Shown: positions 8,975 to 19,658 of the stretch, in pieces
Position numbering within the stretch: position 1 is the first letter of the stretch
Layout of the letters: each line of letters opens with the position of its first letter
Source: an uncultured Clostridium sp.
GTDB taxonomy: Bacteria > Bacillota > Clostridia > TANB77 > CAG-508
Assembly: GCA_948469655.1 (NCBI GenBank)
Contig: CAOKMF010000009.1
Coordinates: 1-64,000, forward strand
Direction of reading: 5' to 3'
DNA length: 64,000 bases
The notes under the pieces: model-generated
Seen by the model: only the letters and a program-made list of their open reading frames with translations
What the model was told of the DNA's origin: nothing
Databases searched by the model: none
Made by a program: the position numbers and the translations under genes

Positions 8975-10294
8975 TTGTTTCAAACAATCAAAAATGCATT
9001 AAAGACACCGGATGTAAGGAAAAAATTATTATACACGCTATTACTTATAGTAATATTTAGACTAGGATGCTACATAACAGTACCAGGAGTTAACAGTGTA
9101 GCACTAGCAGAAGCACTTGGAAACCAAAATGGAATTACAGGACTTATCGACTTGATTTCAGGAGGAGCTTTCTCAAGACTTTCATTATTTGCAATGAGTA
9201 TAAGCCCATACATTACAGCATCAATTGTAATACAATTACTTGCAATGGTAATACCTGCACTTGAAAGACTTTCTAAAGAAGAAGGCGAAGCAGGAAGAGA
9301 AAAATTAAATAAATATACAAAAATACTAACAATAGTACTTGCGTTAATCGAATCTCTAGGAATTTACTTGGCATATAGAAACTCAGGAGTATTCGTAGAT
9401 CAAGGATTTTTAACTGGAGCGTTATTTGTAATATCATTAATTGGAGGAACATCAATCCTTATGTGGCTTGGTGACCAAATTACTAACAAAGGAATTGGAA
9501 ATGGAATATCAGTAATAATCTTTGTAGGTATTTTGGCAGGACTTCCAGGTGGTGCAGTAACAATTTATAGATTAATTATGACAGACATAGGATTTTCTAC
9601 AACAGGATTAATAACAGCACTAGGAATACTTATAGGAGCAATTGTATTAATAGGAGCAGTTGTATTTGTACAACAAGCAGAAAGACGTGTAGCAGTACAA
9701 TATGCTAAAAAAGTAGTTGGAAGAAAAATGTATGGTGGACAAAGTACTCACATACCATTAAAACTTGCAATGGCGGGAGTATTACCAATAATCTTCGCAT
9801 CATCATTCTTAACATTTCCAGCACAGATAATATCAATGTTTAATAGTGGAATAGCATCACAAACAGGATTCTTAGCAGGATTATATAAATTCTCTATTGC
9901 AACATCATCAGCAAGTGTTCCACTAGGATATGCAATAGCAAATGCAATAGTTTACTTATTATTAATAGTAGCATTCACATTCTTCTATACTTTTGCTACA
10001 TTTAACCCAGCAGAAGTATCAAACAATATAAAAAGACAAGGTGGATTCATTCCAGGAATAAGAGCTGGAAAACCAACAACAGATTATCTATCATCAATAA
10101 TATCTAAAATAACATGGTTTGGAGGACTATATCTTGCAATAATTGCAATACTTCCAATGCTACTTAGATTTACAAGTATAGATATAACATTTGGTGGTAC
10201 ATCTATCTTAATCGTTGTAGGTGTTGCACTAGAAATAGTAGACCAATTAGAATCACAACTTGTTATGAGACATTATAAAGGTTTCTTAGAATAA
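8975..10294 (+). CDS. secY: Preprotein translocase subunit SecY
   Basis: SecY (439 residues), the channel subunit of the Sec translocon, with ten predicted membrane segments. It starts at TTG 8975 (MFQTIKNALKTPDVRKK), with the binding site GAGGTGAT inside the last codons of rplO. The plug-region motif GLIDLISGGAFSRLSLFAMS, PYITASIVIQLL and the cytoplasmic IKRQGGFIPGIRAG are clear. It has no CGGN site despite its length and many glycines, which fits its high expression. Confidence 0.97.
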   Translation: MFQTIKNALKTPDVRKKLLYTLLLIVIFRLGCYITVPGVNSVALAEALGNQNGITGLIDLISGGAFSRLSLFAMSISPYITASIVIQLLAMVIPALERLSKEEGEAGREKLNKYTKILTIVLALIESLGIYLAYRNSGVFVDQGFLTGALFVISLIGGTSILMWLGDQITNKGIGNGISVIIFVGILAGLPGGAVTIYRLIMTDIGFSTTGLITALGILIGAIVLIGAVVFVQQAERRVAVQYAKKVVGRKMYGGQSTHIPLKLAMAGVLPIIFASSFLTFPAQIISMFNSGIASQTGFLAGLYKFSIATSSASVPLGYAIANAIVYLLLIVAFTFFYTFATFNPAEVSNNIKRQGGFIPGIRAGKPTTDYLSSIISKITWFGGLYLAIIAILPMLLRFTSIDITFGGTSILIVVGVALEIVDQLESQLVMRHYKGFLE

Positions 10295-10312
10295 TATAAG
10301 GAGAGAAAACTT

Positions 10313-10984
10313 ATGATAGTAATAATGCTAGGAGCACAAGGGACTGGAAAAGGAACAGTTGCAGGAATTGTAAGCAAAGAAACAGGGTTACCACAAATCT
10401 CAACAGGAGACATATTCAGAAAAAACCTTAGTGAAAGAACAAAGCTTGGAATAGAAGCTGAAAAATATATGTCAAAAGGAGAATTAGTACCAGACGAAGT
10501 AACAGTTCCAATGATAGAAGAAAGACTAAAATGGGAAGATGCAAAATGCGGAGCATTACTTGATGGTTTCCCAAGAACAATTGAGCAAGCAGAAGCTCTA
10601 GACAAAATGCTAAGCAAAATAGGGAAAAAAGTAGATTTAGTTGTAAACTTGGTAACTCCAAGAGAAGAACTTATCGATAGAATGTTAACAAGAAGAGTTT
10701 GTACAAATCAAGATTGTAAAACAACATACAATACAAAACTAAATCCACCAAAAGTAGATGGAGTTTGCGATAAATGTGGAGCACCACTTAAACAAAGAGA
10801 AGATGATTCTGACCCAAAAGCAATTGAAAGAAGATTAAAAATATATGACGAAAAAACAAGCCCATTAGTGGAGTATTATAACAAAAAAGGAATACTAAAT
10901 ACAGAAACAGTAAGTATAGAAGCAGGAAGAATGGGATCAGATGTAGCTAAAGAATTAGTAGAGAAGCTAAGAGAAGTGAAATAA
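10313..10984 (+). CDS. adk: Adenylate kinase
   Basis: Adenylate kinase (223 residues): ATP + AMP to 2 ADP. P-loop GAQGTGKGTVAG at residues 7-18, AMP-binding DGFPRT, and a LID domain carrying four cysteines (CTNQDC and CDKCG), the zinc-binding form common in Gram-positives. It follows secY as in the spc operon. Note TGC-GGA and CAC-GGN codon pairs that are ordinary triplets. Confidence 0.98.
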   Translation: MIVIMLGAQGTGKGTVAGIVSKETGLPQISTGDIFRKNLSERTKLGIEAEKYMSKGELVPDEVTVPMIEERLKWEDAKCGALLDGFPRTIEQAEALDKMLSKIGKKVDLVVNLVTPREELIDRMLTRRVCTNQDCKTTYNTKLNPPKVDGVCDKCGAPLKQREDDSDPKAIERRLKIYDEKTSPLVEYYNKKGILNTETVSIEAGRMGSDVAKELVEKLREVK

Positions 10985-10985
10985 A

Positions 10986-11760
10986 ATGATAGAAATAAAA
11001 TCACAAAGAGAAATAGAGTTAATAAAAGAAGCTTGTAGAATTGTAGCTCTTGTTCATAAAGAAATAGGAGAACATATTAAACCAGGAATTACCACAGGAG
11101 AGCTTGATAGAATTGCAGAAAAAGTTATAAGAGAAAACGGTGGAATTCCTGCACAAAAAGGATATCCAAGCTATCAAAAAGGGGTACCTGATTTTCCAAG
11201 TACAATATGTGCTTCAATAAATGATGAAATAATACATGGAATTCCATCAGATAGAGTTCACTTAAAAAATCGGTGACTTAGTTAGTGTAGATTTAGTTGC
11301 ACTAAAAAATGGATATAATGGTGATGCTGCAAGAACCTATGCAGTCGGAGAAATTTCAAATGAAGCTAAAAAGTTATTAGATGTAACCAAAAAAGCTTTC
11401 TTTGAAGGCATAAAGTTTGCAAAACCTCGGATTTAGAATAGGTGATATATCACATGCAATAGGAGAATTCGTAGAAAAGAATGGCTTTAGTGTTATAAAA
11501 GAATTCCAAGGACATGGAATAGGAAGAGAAATGCACGAAGATCCAGGAATACCTAATTATGGCAAACAAGGTAAAGGCGCAAGAATAGAAAAGCGGTATG
11601 ACACTTGCGATAGAACCTATGGTAGTAAGCGGAAAACCAGATATATTAGAACTAGATGATGGATGGACAATTGTAACTGAAGATCGGAAGTTTATCTGCA
11701 CATTATGAAAATACAATTTTAGTTACGGAAACTGAGCCTAAAGTATTGACAATACTTTAA
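10986..11760 (+). CDS. map: Methionine aminopeptidase type I, with four CGGN sites
   Basis: Removes the initiator methionine from new proteins. Read as triplets the gene is broken into pieces. Dropping one C at each of 11271 (Gly96), 11428 (Gly148), 11594 (Gly203) and 11685 (Gly233) restores one 256-residue protein. The metal ligands fall in the usual places: NGDLVSVDL and NGDAARTYAVGE (Asp), GHGIGREMHEDPGIPNYG (His), EPMV (Glu) and VTEDGSLSAHYENTILVTE (Glu). It begins two bases after the adk stop. The gene is essential in most bacteria, which argues against four accidental null mutations. Confidence 0.95.
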
Positions 11761-11820
11761 AAATAAGATATAATTGATTAGTTAATTATACAAGAAAACA
11801 AAAAATAGGAGGAACGTAGG

Positions 11821-12039
11821 TTGGGAAGAGAAGATGTAATCGAGGTAGAAGGTACAGTTGTAGAGACATTACCTAATACAACATTTAAAGTAGAACTTAC
11901 AAATGGACATCAAGTTCTAGCACATATCTCAGGAAAACTTAGAATGAATTATATAAAGATATTACCTGGGGACAAAGTAAAACTAGAACTTTCGCCATAT
12001 GACTTGTCTAGAGGACGTATCACTTGGCGTGATAAATAA
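11821..12039 (+). CDS. infA: Translation initiation factor IF-1
   Basis: IF-1 (72 residues), an S1-fold protein that occupies the A site during initiation. It starts at TTG 11821 after AGGAGG at 11807-11812 and reads [20 protein letters not shown]. It has the family ending [19 protein letters not shown] rare start codon is common in Firmicutes infA. Confidence 0.97.
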   Translation: MGREDVIEVEGTVVETLPNTTFKVELTNGHQVLAHISGKLRMNYIKILPGDKVKLELSPYDLSRGRITWRDK

Positions 12040-12086
12040 AACAATCTATGTAAAAATATAACTAACATAAAAGGGAGGCTAGAGCA

Positions 12087-12200
12087 ATGAAAGTAAGACC
12101 ATCAGTAAAGAAAATGTGTGAAAAATGTAAAATCATTAAAAGAAAAGGTGTTATAAGAGTAATTTGTGAAAATCCAAAACATAAACAAAGACAAGGATAA
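12087..12200 (+). CDS. rpmJ: Ribosomal protein L36
   Basis: L36 (37 residues). The sequence starts [20 protein letters not shown] and ends NPKHKQRQG. The three cysteines and the histidine (CEKC...C...H) make the zinc-binding form. The ribosome binding site AAGGGAGG lies about ten bases upstream. Confidence 0.97.
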   Translation: MKVRPSVKKMCEKCKIIKRKGVIRVICENPKHKQRQG

Positions 12201-12320
12201 TTTCTAATGTTATTTACATGAATTAGTGATAGCGGCTGTAAAGAACAAGCATTGTTCTTTATGTCTAATTTGTGTTTATATATATTTTAATTTTAAAATA
12301 ATATGGAGGTGAATAAATAT

Positions 12321-12689
12321 ATGGCTCGTATAGCGGGAGTTGATTTACCTAGAGAAAAAAGAGTTGAAATAGGGCTTACATATATTTATGGTATAGGTGT
12401 AGCAAGTTCTAATAAAATTCTTAAAGAAGCTGGAGTAAACCCAGATACTAGAGTAAAAGATTTGACAGATGAAGAAGTAAATAGTATAAGGAAAATAATC
12501 GATGGAAGTTTCAAAGTTGAAGGTGATTTAAGAAGAGAAGTAGCTCTTAACATCAAAAGACTTACAGAAATCGGTTGTTATAGAGGATTAAGACATAGAA
12601 GAAGTTTACCAGTTAGAGGACAAAGAACAAAAACTAATGCACGTACAAGAAAAGGTCCTAGAAAATTAGTAAGCAAGAGTAAGAAATAA
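12321..12689 (+). CDS. rpsM: Ribosomal protein S13
   Basis: S13 (122 residues from ATG 12321), in the small-subunit head, where it forms intersubunit bridges and contacts P-site tRNA. It starts [20 protein letters not shown] and has [31 protein letters not shown] upstream is the binding site; the ATG at 12303 is part of it and is not used. Confidence 0.97.
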   Translation: MARIAGVDLPREKRVEIGLTYIYGIGVASSNKILKEAGVNPDTRVKDLTDEEVNSIRKIIDGSFKVEGDLRREVALNIKRLTEIGCYRGLRHRRSLPVRGQRTKTNARTRKGPRKLVSKSKK

Positions 12690-12704
12690 GGAGGTTAAGT
12701 CCAA

Positions 12705-13100
12705 ATGGCAAATAAGAATGTAACAAGAAAAACACCTAGAAGAAATAGAAAAAACATAGATAGTGGTGCAGCACATATTCATTCTAGTTTTAATAATACA
12801 ATAGTTACAATTTCAGATGTACAAGGAAATGTTATTTCTTGGGCAAGTGCAGGAGAACTTGGATTCAAAGGCTCAAGAAAGAGTACACCATTTGCTGCAG
12901 GTCAAGCTGCAGAAACAGCTGCAAAAGCTGCCATGGAACATGGATTAAAAACAGTAGAAGTATATGTTAAAGGACCAGGTTCAGGAAGAGAAGCAGCAAT
13001 CAGAGCCCTTCAAACAGCAGGTCTAGAATTAAGTAGCATTAAAGATGTTACACCAATACCACATAATGGTTGTAGACCACCAAAAAGAAGAAGAGTATAA
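12705..13100 (+). CDS. rpsK: Ribosomal protein S11
   Basis: S11 (131 residues), on the platform of the 30S subunit close to the mRNA exit. It has [20 protein letters not shown] and the C-terminal [18 protein letters not shown]. Start ATG 12705 follows AAGGAGGT. Confidence 0.98.
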   Translation: MANKNVTRKTPRRNRKNIDSGAAHIHSSFNNTIVTISDVQGNVISWASAGELGFKGSRKSTPFAAGQAAETAAKAAMEHGLKTVEVYVKGPGSGREAAIRALQTAGLELSSIKDVTPIPHNGCRPPKRRRV

Positions 13101-13133
13101 AAGTATTAGAAAAGAAAGAGGTGTAAAAAATAC

Positions 13134-13760
13134 ATGTCAAGATATAAAGAAGAACAATGTCGTATCTGTCGTAGAGAAGGACAAAAATTATTCTTAAAAG
13201 GTTCAAGATGCTATACAGATAAATGTGCAATTTCAAGAAGAAACTATGCACCTGGAGAGCATGGACAAAAGAAAGCAAAACTTTCAGAATATGGTATACA
13301 GCTTAGAGAAAAACAAAAAACGAAAGCTTTTTATGGAGTAAGAGAAAACCAATTCAGAAAATACTTTGAAATGGCAAATAGCCAAAAAGGAATTACTGGT
13401 GAAAACTTACTTACAATACTAGAAAGCAGATTAGATAATGTTGTATACAGATTAGGGTATGGTAGTTCAAGACCACAAGCAAGACTTCTAGTAAACCACG
13501 GTTTATTCGAAGTAAACGGAAGAAAAGTAAGTATTCCATCTTATCTAGTAAAACCAGGAGATGTAATAAAAGTTAGAGAATTAAAGAAAGATAAAAATGT
13601 TATTAAAGAGAATGTAGAAGTAAATGCTTCAAGACCTGTCCCATCATGGTTAGAGAAAAATGCCAAAGATTTAAGTGGCAAGGTAGTTAGACTCGCATCT
13701 AGAGAAGATGTCGACATCCCAGTTGAAGAACATTTAATAGTAGAATTATACTCTAAATAA
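13134..13760 (+). CDS. rpsD: Ribosomal protein S4
   Basis: S4 (208 residues), a primary 16S rRNA binder, here in the alpha operon. The N-terminus carries a zinc-type cysteine set (CRIC, C, C at about residues 9-32), with an S4 RNA-binding domain at about residues 95-160 ([20 protein letters not shown]). Full length. Confidence 0.98.
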   Translation: MSRYKEEQCRICRREGQKLFLKGSRCYTDKCAISRRNYAPGEHGQKKAKLSEYGIQLREKQKTKAFYGVRENQFRKYFEMANSQKGITGENLLTILESRLDNVVYRLGYGSSRPQARLLVNHGLFEVNGRKVSIPSYLVKPGDVIKVRELKKDKNVIKENVEVNASRPVPSWLEKNAKDLSGKVVRLASREDVDIPVEEHLIVELYSK

Positions 13761-13786
13761 TAGTTATTAAAATTTAGGAGGTAAAA

Positions 13787-14731
13787 ATGATAGAATTTGA
13801 GAAGCCAAATATTGAATGTACAAACATGGATGAGCAAAATAACTACGCAAAATTTATATGTGAACCATTAGAACGCGGATATGGTGTAACAATAGGAAAC
13901 TCATTAAGAAGAATTTTACTTTCATCATTACCTGGATGTGCAATTACATCTATTAAGATTGATGGAGTAGTACATGAATTCTCAACAGTTCCAAACGTAG
14001 TTGAAGATGTTTCAGAAATAATAGTAAATTTAAAAGGTGTTAGATTCAAATCATATGACAACGAAGAGAAACTTGTAAAAATAGACTTTAAAGGTGAAGG
14101 CGAAGTTACAGCAGCAGATATCATTACAGATGGAACTATCGAAGTATTAAATCCTGAATTACATATAGCAACAGTTTCAGAAGGTGGACACTTTGTAATG
14201 GAAATGACAGTAGAAAAAGGCAGAGGATATAATACAGCTGCTAAAAACAAAAAAGATAATCAAGATATATCAGTATTACCAATAGACTCAATATTTACCC
14301 CAGTTAAAAAGGTAAATTATCAAGTTGAAAATACAAGAGTTGGTCAAATGGTAGACTTTGACAAATTAGTTATAGAAGTATGGACAGATGGAAGCTTAAA
14401 AGCATATGAAGCAATATCACTTGCAGCTAAAGTTATAACAGAACACTTAAACTTATTTATTGATTTATCAGAAGCTGCAAAGAATACTCAAATAATGGTA
14501 GAAAAAGAAGAATCTAAGACAGCTAGAGTACTTGAAATGTCAATAGAAGATTTAGAGCTTACAGTAAGAAGCTTTAACTGCTTAAAGAGAGCAGGTATTT
14601 CAACAGTACAAGACTTAGCAAATAAGACAGAAGCTGACATGATGAAAGTCAGAAACTTAGGTAAAAAATCATTAGATGAAGTAACAAACAAATTACATTC
14701 ATTAGGTTTAGATTTTGCAACCAAAGAGTAA
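13787..14731 (+). CDS. rpoA: RNA polymerase alpha subunit
   Basis: RpoA (314 residues). The N-terminal dimerisation domain has [20 protein letters not shown], and the C-terminal domain has [20 protein letters not shown], the DNA-contacting helix-hairpin region. The gene sits between rpsD and rplQ as usual, with a clear AGGAGG site. No CGGN site. Confidence 0.98.
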   Translation: MIEFEKPNIECTNMDEQNNYAKFICEPLERGYGVTIGNSLRRILLSSLPGCAITSIKIDGVVHEFSTVPNVVEDVSEIIVNLKGVRFKSYDNEEKLVKIDFKGEGEVTAADIITDGTIEVLNPELHIATVSEGGHFVMEMTVEKGRGYNTAAKNKKDNQDISVLPIDSIFTPVKKVNYQVENTRVGQMVDFDKLVIEVWTDGSLKAYEAISLAAKVITEHLNLFIDLSEAAKNTQIMVEKEESKTARVLEMSIEDLELTVRSFNCLKRAGISTVQDLANKTEADMMKVRNLGKKSLDEVTNKLHSLGLDFATKE

Positions 14732-14765
14732 ATTCAGACAATAAGCAGAAAGGAGATAATTGTAA

Positions 14766-15290
14766 ATGGCAAAGAATAGAAAACTAGGAAGAAAAACAGA
14801 CCAAAGAATAGCAATGCTTAAAGTACAAACAACAGATTTGATTTTAAATGGAAAAATCAAAACAACAGAAGCTAGAGCAAAAGAAGTAAAAGCAATAGTA
14901 GACAGTATAATAGCACTTGCAGTTAAGGAAAAAGATAACTTTGAAGAAGTAGAAGTTAAAATTTCTAGAGCAAAACTTGACAGTAAAGGTAACAAAGTAA
15001 CAGAAATTGCAAAAAGCAAAAACGGTAAAGAATATCTAAAAGTTGTTAAAGAAGAAGTTACAGAAAAAAGACAAAAAGATATGCCATCAAGATTAAATGC
15101 TAGAAGAAAAATAATGACAAAAATAAATAAAGTAAAAGATACAGATGGCAAAAATATAGATTTACCAGCAAAGCTATTTAACGAAATAGCACCAAAATAT
15201 GAAACAAGAGTTGGTGGATATACAAGAATAGTAAAACTTGGAAAAAGAAGAGGAGATTCAGCTGAAATAGTTTTACTAGAATTACTTTAA
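14766..15290 (+). CDS. rplQ: Ribosomal protein L17, with an internal insertion
   Basis: L17 with the normal start ([20 protein letters not shown]) and the normal end ([20 protein letters not shown]). It is 174 residues, against about 115-130 for most bacterial L17. The extra stretch of roughly 45-50 residues lies at about residues 60-110, rich in Lys and Glu. It is the last gene of the alpha operon and is followed by a terminator. Confidence 0.96.
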   Translation: MAKNRKLGRKTDQRIAMLKVQTTDLILNGKIKTTEARAKEVKAIVDSIIALAVKEKDNFEEVEVKISRAKLDSKGNKVTEIAKSKNGKEYLKVVKEEVTEKRQKDMPSRLNARRKIMTKINKVKDTDGKNIDLPAKLFNEIAPKYETRVGGYTRIVKLGKRRGDSAEIVLLELL

Positions 15291-15293
15291 AAA

Positions 15294-15340
15294 ATAATAA
15301 AGCCCTTTTTCTATAAAAGAATTTGGGTCTTTATTTATAT
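15294..15340 (+). terminator. Terminator after rplQ
   Basis: An imperfect hairpin AATAAAGCCC / GGGTCTTTATT just after the rplQ stop. A second hairpin (15349-15372, TTTTCACCGA / TCGGCGAAAA) and a third long one (15389-15443, with ACAATTTCT...AGAAATTGT arms) follow before the next gene. Together they probably end transcription of the ribosomal operon. Confidence 0.6.
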
Positions 15341-15551
15341 AGTAGGAATTTTCACCGAGGTATCGGCGAAAAGCTCCATACTAGATAAATATGGCAAATT
15401 TTACAATTTCTTTGTGACTGTGTCACTTAGAAATTGTCAATTTGGAGATTTTTAAATATTACTTTTCTTTATAATAAAATATTGTAATTTTAAGCTATCT
15501 ATGATATAAATATAATGTTGAACTATTTAAAGAATTTAGGAGGCAAAGCAT

Positions 15552-15686
15552 ATGGCAAAAGAAAATAAAGTAAAAAAACCAAGAGATAAGAGAAAAATGT
15601 TTCAATCAGTTGTAATAATAATCATAATTGCAGCAATGCTTTTATCAGTTGCAGGAACACTTATATATTACCTATTATCTATGTAG
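15552..15686 (+). CDS. Small single-span membrane protein (DUF4044-like)
   Basis: A 44-residue protein: a basic N-terminus (MAKENKVKKPRDKRKMFQ), then one hydrophobic segment of about 22 residues ending in LIYYLLSM. It has a strong AGGAGG site nine bases upstream. It resembles the small DUF4044-type proteins of Firmicutes in size and plan, but the assignment rests on layout only. It probably shares a transcript with cdaA, which begins 30 bases later. Confidence 0.75.
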   Translation: MAKENKVKKPRDKRKMFQSVVIIIIIAAMLLSVAGTLIYYLLSM

Positions 15687-15715
15687 TAGATTAAAACCTA
15701 GGAGGTAAGAAATAT

Positions 15716-16626
15716 ATGAACACAGGAATTATAGCAGCAGGGAAAAACAACTTTATGAATGTCATTTCAAGCTATGGCCAAAGTCTACAAGAAAACCCAC
15801 TAAGAATGATAGTACTAATAGTAGATATAGCAATAGTATTGTTGTTAATGATAAAACTATTTAAAATAGTAAAAGATTCTAGAGCATGGCAACTATTAAA
15901 AGGAATTGGCTTACTTATAATAGCTATGGCAGTGAGTTCATTATTGCATTTAGATATACTAAACTATATATTAACCTCTTTTGTAACATACGGAACAGTA
16001 TTTGTAGTACTATTCCAACCAGAACTTAGACGTTCACTAGAAGAACTTGGTAGTAATAAGCTAACAAGATTTTTTGGACTAGATAAAGATATAGAGACAA
16101 AAACAAAAGAAGAAATATATAAAATAGGAATAGCTGCATTTGAACTTTCGAAATCTAAAACAGGTGCATTAATTGTAATAGAGAGAGATATTGAAATAAA
16201 AGATATAATAGCAAGTGGAGTTGCGATGGATGCAGAAATATCACCACAACTACTTGTTAATGTTTTTGTGCCTAAAACACCACTCCATGATGGAGCAATA
16301 GTAATAAGTGGGGGAAGAATAAAAGCAGCAGCATGTATGCTTCCACTTGCAGGAGATAAAGATATTGCAAGAGAGCTTGGAACAAGGCATAGAGCAGCAA
16401 TTCGGAATATCAAAAGAATCAGATGCAATAGCAATAGTAGTATCAGAAGAAACAGGAAAAGTATCAATTGCAAAAGACCGGTACACTTATAGCAGATGTA
16501 AAGGAAGAAGCACTTAAAAAGATACTTATTAAAAACCTAATAACAAAAAGAAAATTAGAAAATAGAAAAACAAGAATAAATATATTAAAAAAATATAAAG
16601 CACAAAAAGTAGAAAGTGAAAAGTAA
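15716..16626 (+). CDS. cdaA: Diadenylate cyclase CdaA (c-di-AMP synthase), with two CGGN sites
   Basis: Makes cyclic di-AMP from two ATP. Three N-terminal membrane segments (about residues 23-95) precede a DAC domain with PLHDGAIVI and GTRHRAAIG, the DGA and RHR signatures. Triplet reading breaks inside the RHR motif region. Dropping a C at 16403 (Gly230) and 16479 (Gly255) gives 302 residues. The usual partner gene cdaR is not next to it; htrA follows instead. The C-terminus has a basic tail of about 35 residues. Confidence 0.94.
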
Positions 16627-16649
16627 GATACAGTCCTCTAAATAAAGAG

Positions 16650-16688
16650 TTACATTATATTCACGTTTTAGTCACAAATATAATGTAA
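16650..16688 (+). other. Dyad between cdaA and htrA
   Basis: Perfect 12-bp arms, TTACATTATATT and AATATAATGTAA, around a 15-base loop, without a T run. It could be a processing hairpin or a weak terminator, or an operator for htrA. Confidence 0.5.
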
Positions 16689-16727
16689 AATAATTACATA
16701 AATCAAGTAAAATGGAGGAAAAGCAAT

Positions 16728-17943
16728 ATGGAAGAAAATGAAAACACATTTAAAAGTGCAAATGTAAAGAAAACAAATAATACTGGATATTTAAAAGGAG
16801 TAATATTACCATTTGTATCAGGAATAATTGGCGCAAGTTTAGTAATTGGTACTTGTTTTGGAATACCAAAAATAAGAGAAAAAATATTAAACGATAAAGT
16901 AGTATCAAATGGAAGTAATTCATATCAAAACAAATCACAAACAGGAGAAATAAACGCAAAAGCAGTAAATCTTGAAGGATATTCAGATACAGCTATGGGA
17001 GTCGCAGAAAAAGTATTACCATCAATAGTTGGAATAGAAATAACATATAATGTAAGCTCATTTTTTGGAATGAGTACATCTAAGGCAACAGGTTCAGGAA
17101 TAATTATATCAGAAGACCGGATATATTTTAACAAATAACCATGTTGTAAATACATCAGTAACTGCGTCATCATCATACTCATATTACCAAGTATCAGATG
17201 CTGTATCAGTAAAAGTAACATTATATAACGATGAGACACAGTATGATGCAAAAATAATTGGAAAAGACGAACAAACAGACCTTGCTGTTATCAAAATAGA
17301 AAAGACAGGACTTACAAAAGCAACACTTGGAAATTCTGATAGTGTTAAAGTTGGGGAATTCGCAATGGCAGTAGGTTGCCCACTTGGACTAAATACAACA
17401 GTTACATCAGGAATTATAAGTGCTGTAAATAGAGAAGTAACAACATCAGACGGAAGCAAATATATCGTTATGCAAACAGATGCTGCAATAAACTCAGGAA
17501 ATAGTGGTGGAGCATTAGTAAATAGCAAAGGCGAAGTAATAGGAATAAACACATTAAAACTTTCAGGAGAAGGAGTAGAAGGGATTGGATTTGCAATACC
17601 AATAAGTTCTACTGAAGACATAACATCTCAGTTAATAACACACAATAAAGTATTAAGACCATATATAGGAATTGAAGGAATAACAGTAGATGAAAATATG
17701 GCTAAACAATATAAAATAGTAGAAGGAGTCTATGTAAGAAAAGTAGAAGACTTCACAGCAGCACAAAAATCAGGGCTTAAAGTTGGAGATGTAATAACAG
17801 AAGTAGATGGAAAAAAAGTAAAGACAGTAGACGAAATAAATGAAATAAAAAATACAAAAAATATTGGAGATAAAGTAACATTAAAAATATATAGAGATAA
17901 AAATTATCAAACAATAGAACTAACACTTGAAGAACAACCATAA
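16728..17943 (+). CDS. htrA: HtrA/DegP-like serine protease with PDZ domain, one CGGN site
   Basis: A membrane-anchored quality-control protease of 404 residues after dropping the extra C at 17118 (Gly131). One membrane segment at about residues 23-45 is followed by a trypsin-like domain with His in TNNHVV, Asp in [10 protein letters not shown] and Ser in [13 protein letters not shown] domain covers about the last 100 residues ([20 protein letters not shown] onward). The CGGN site lies five residues before the catalytic histidine block, so triplet reading would abolish the enzyme. Confidence 0.95.
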
Positions 17944-17953
17944 GGAGGTTTTC

Positions 17954-18674
17954 ATGACACCACATAATGAAGCGAATGTAGGAGACATTGCAAAAACTTG
18001 TATAATGGCAGGAGATCCACTAAGAGTAAAATACATTGCAGAAAATTACTTAGAAAACTATAAATTAGTAAACAAAGTAAGACGGAATGTATTGTTACAC
18101 AGGAATGTATAAAGGCAAAGAAATTTCAGTAATGGCACATGGAATGGGTATACCAAGCATGGGAATTTATTCTTATGAACTATTCCATTTCTATAATGTG
18201 GAAACGATTATAAGAATAGGTTCTTGTGGAGCATTATCGGATAACCTAAACCTAAATGATTTAATATTAGTAGAAAAATCATACACAGAAGGAAACTACG
18301 CATACAATTTTGACAATATAGAATCTCATATAGAAAAATCAGATAAGAAAGTAAATCAGTTAATTGAAGAAACAGCAAAAGAAAAACAAATAGAGCTTGT
18401 AAAAGGAGACACACTTTGTAATGAATGCTTTGATTTATATATGCCAGATAAAGATGCTATGATAAATCGTGCTCCAAAAAATATAGAATTACTTGCAGCA
18501 GAAATGGAAGCATTTGCTCTATTTTATAATGCAAAAAGGGAAGGTAAAAAATCAGCATGTATCTTAACAGTTGTAGACGTACCTAAAAAAGGAAAAGGAC
18601 TTACAGCAGACGAAAGAGAAAAATCATTAAAACAAATGATTGAACTTGCGTTAGATACAGCTATAAAAATATAA
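17954..18674 (+). CDS. deoD: Purine-nucleoside phosphorylase DeoD, one CGGN site
   Basis: Cleaves purine (deoxy)nucleosides with phosphate in nucleoside salvage. ATG 17954 follows AAGGAGG and the protein starts [20 protein letters not shown]. Dropping a C at 18083 restores [13 protein letters not shown] (Gly44) and a 239-residue protein, the normal length. RIGSCGAL (phosphate site) and EMEAFALF (nucleoside site) are present. Confidence 0.96.
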
Positions 18675-18694
18675 GAAAAAAAGGAGAAATTAAA

Positions 18695-19615
18695 ATGGAA
18701 GTATTAATATTTGGACATAAAAACCCAGACACAGACTCAATATGTTCGTCGCTAGTACATGAAATTCTAGACAAGAAAAACGGATGGAATAATACAAAAG
18801 CAGTAAGACTTGGAAATGTAAATAAAGAAACAAAATATGTATTAAACTATCTTGGAATAGAAGCGCCAGAACTAATAGAAAAGTTAGAAGAAGGGCAAGA
18901 TGTAATACTAGTAGACCACAACGCATTTAATCAAAGTGCAGATGGGATAGAAAAAGCAAAAATATGGGCAGTTACAGACCACCATATGATTAAAAATTTT
19001 GAAACATCAGAACCAATAGACTATTTAGCAAAGCCATATGGTTGTACATGCACAATTCTTTTTGAAGAATTCAAAAGATTAGGACATAAAATAGATAAAA
19101 AAGAAGCAGTATTAATGCTAAGCGCAATCATATCAGATACACTACTTCTAAAATCACCAACAACTACAGACCATGACAGAAAAGCAATAGAAGAACTTCA
19201 AAAAATAGCAGAAATAGATATAGAAAAATATGGACTAGAAATGCTAAAAGCAGGAACAGACTTAAGTGAATTTACAGCAGAAGAATTAATAAATATAGAC
19301 TCAAAAAAACTAGAAACAAACGGATTAAACTTCCAAGTAGCTCAAGTTAACACAGTAGCCATTGAAGATGTATTAAAAAATCAAAAAGAAATAGAAGAAG
19401 CAATTCAAAAATTTATAGATGCAAATAATATAGATTTATTCATGTTAGTAATAACAGATATAATAGCTACTGATTCAGAAGCAATAGTTTTAGGAAATAG
19501 AGTAGACATAGCAGAAAAAGCATTTGGAAAGAAATTAGAAAATAATAGAATGATTTTAAAAGGAGTTTCATCAAGAAAAAAACAAGTATTTCCAGCTTTA
19601 ATCGAAAATTCATAA
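18695..19615 (+). CDS. ppaC: Manganese-dependent inorganic pyrophosphatase
   Basis: Family II pyrophosphatase of 306 residues, which hydrolyses PPi to two phosphates. The DHH-family motifs are in order: GHKNPDTDSICSS near the N-terminus, VDHN and VTDHHMI (metal ligands), and C-terminal GVSSRKKQVFPAL for substrate binding. It has no CGGN site. It lies between deoD and pgi with short gaps. Confidence 0.97.
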   Translation: MEVLIFGHKNPDTDSICSSLVHEILDKKNGWNNTKAVRLGNVNKETKYVLNYLGIEAPELIEKLEEGQDVILVDHNAFNQSADGIEKAKIWAVTDHHMIKNFETSEPIDYLAKPYGCTCTILFEEFKRLGHKIDKKEAVLMLSAIISDTLLLKSPTTTDHDRKAIEELQKIAEIDIEKYGLEMLKAGTDLSEFTAEELINIDSKKLETNGLNFQVAQVNTVAIEDVLKNQKEIEEAIQKFIDANNIDLFMLVITDIIATDSEAIVLGNRVDIAEKAFGKKLENNRMILKGVSSRKKQVFPALIENS

Positions 19616-19658
19616 AATAATAAGTCCCTATTGGCACAAAAACGAAGGAGGAAAGTAG

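Noticed and set aside
10986..11760. map and the other broken genes are pseudogenes
   Set aside because: Essential genes (ffh, valS, map) and whole operons share one lesion type, with no other indels or stops, and the corrected proteins are complete.
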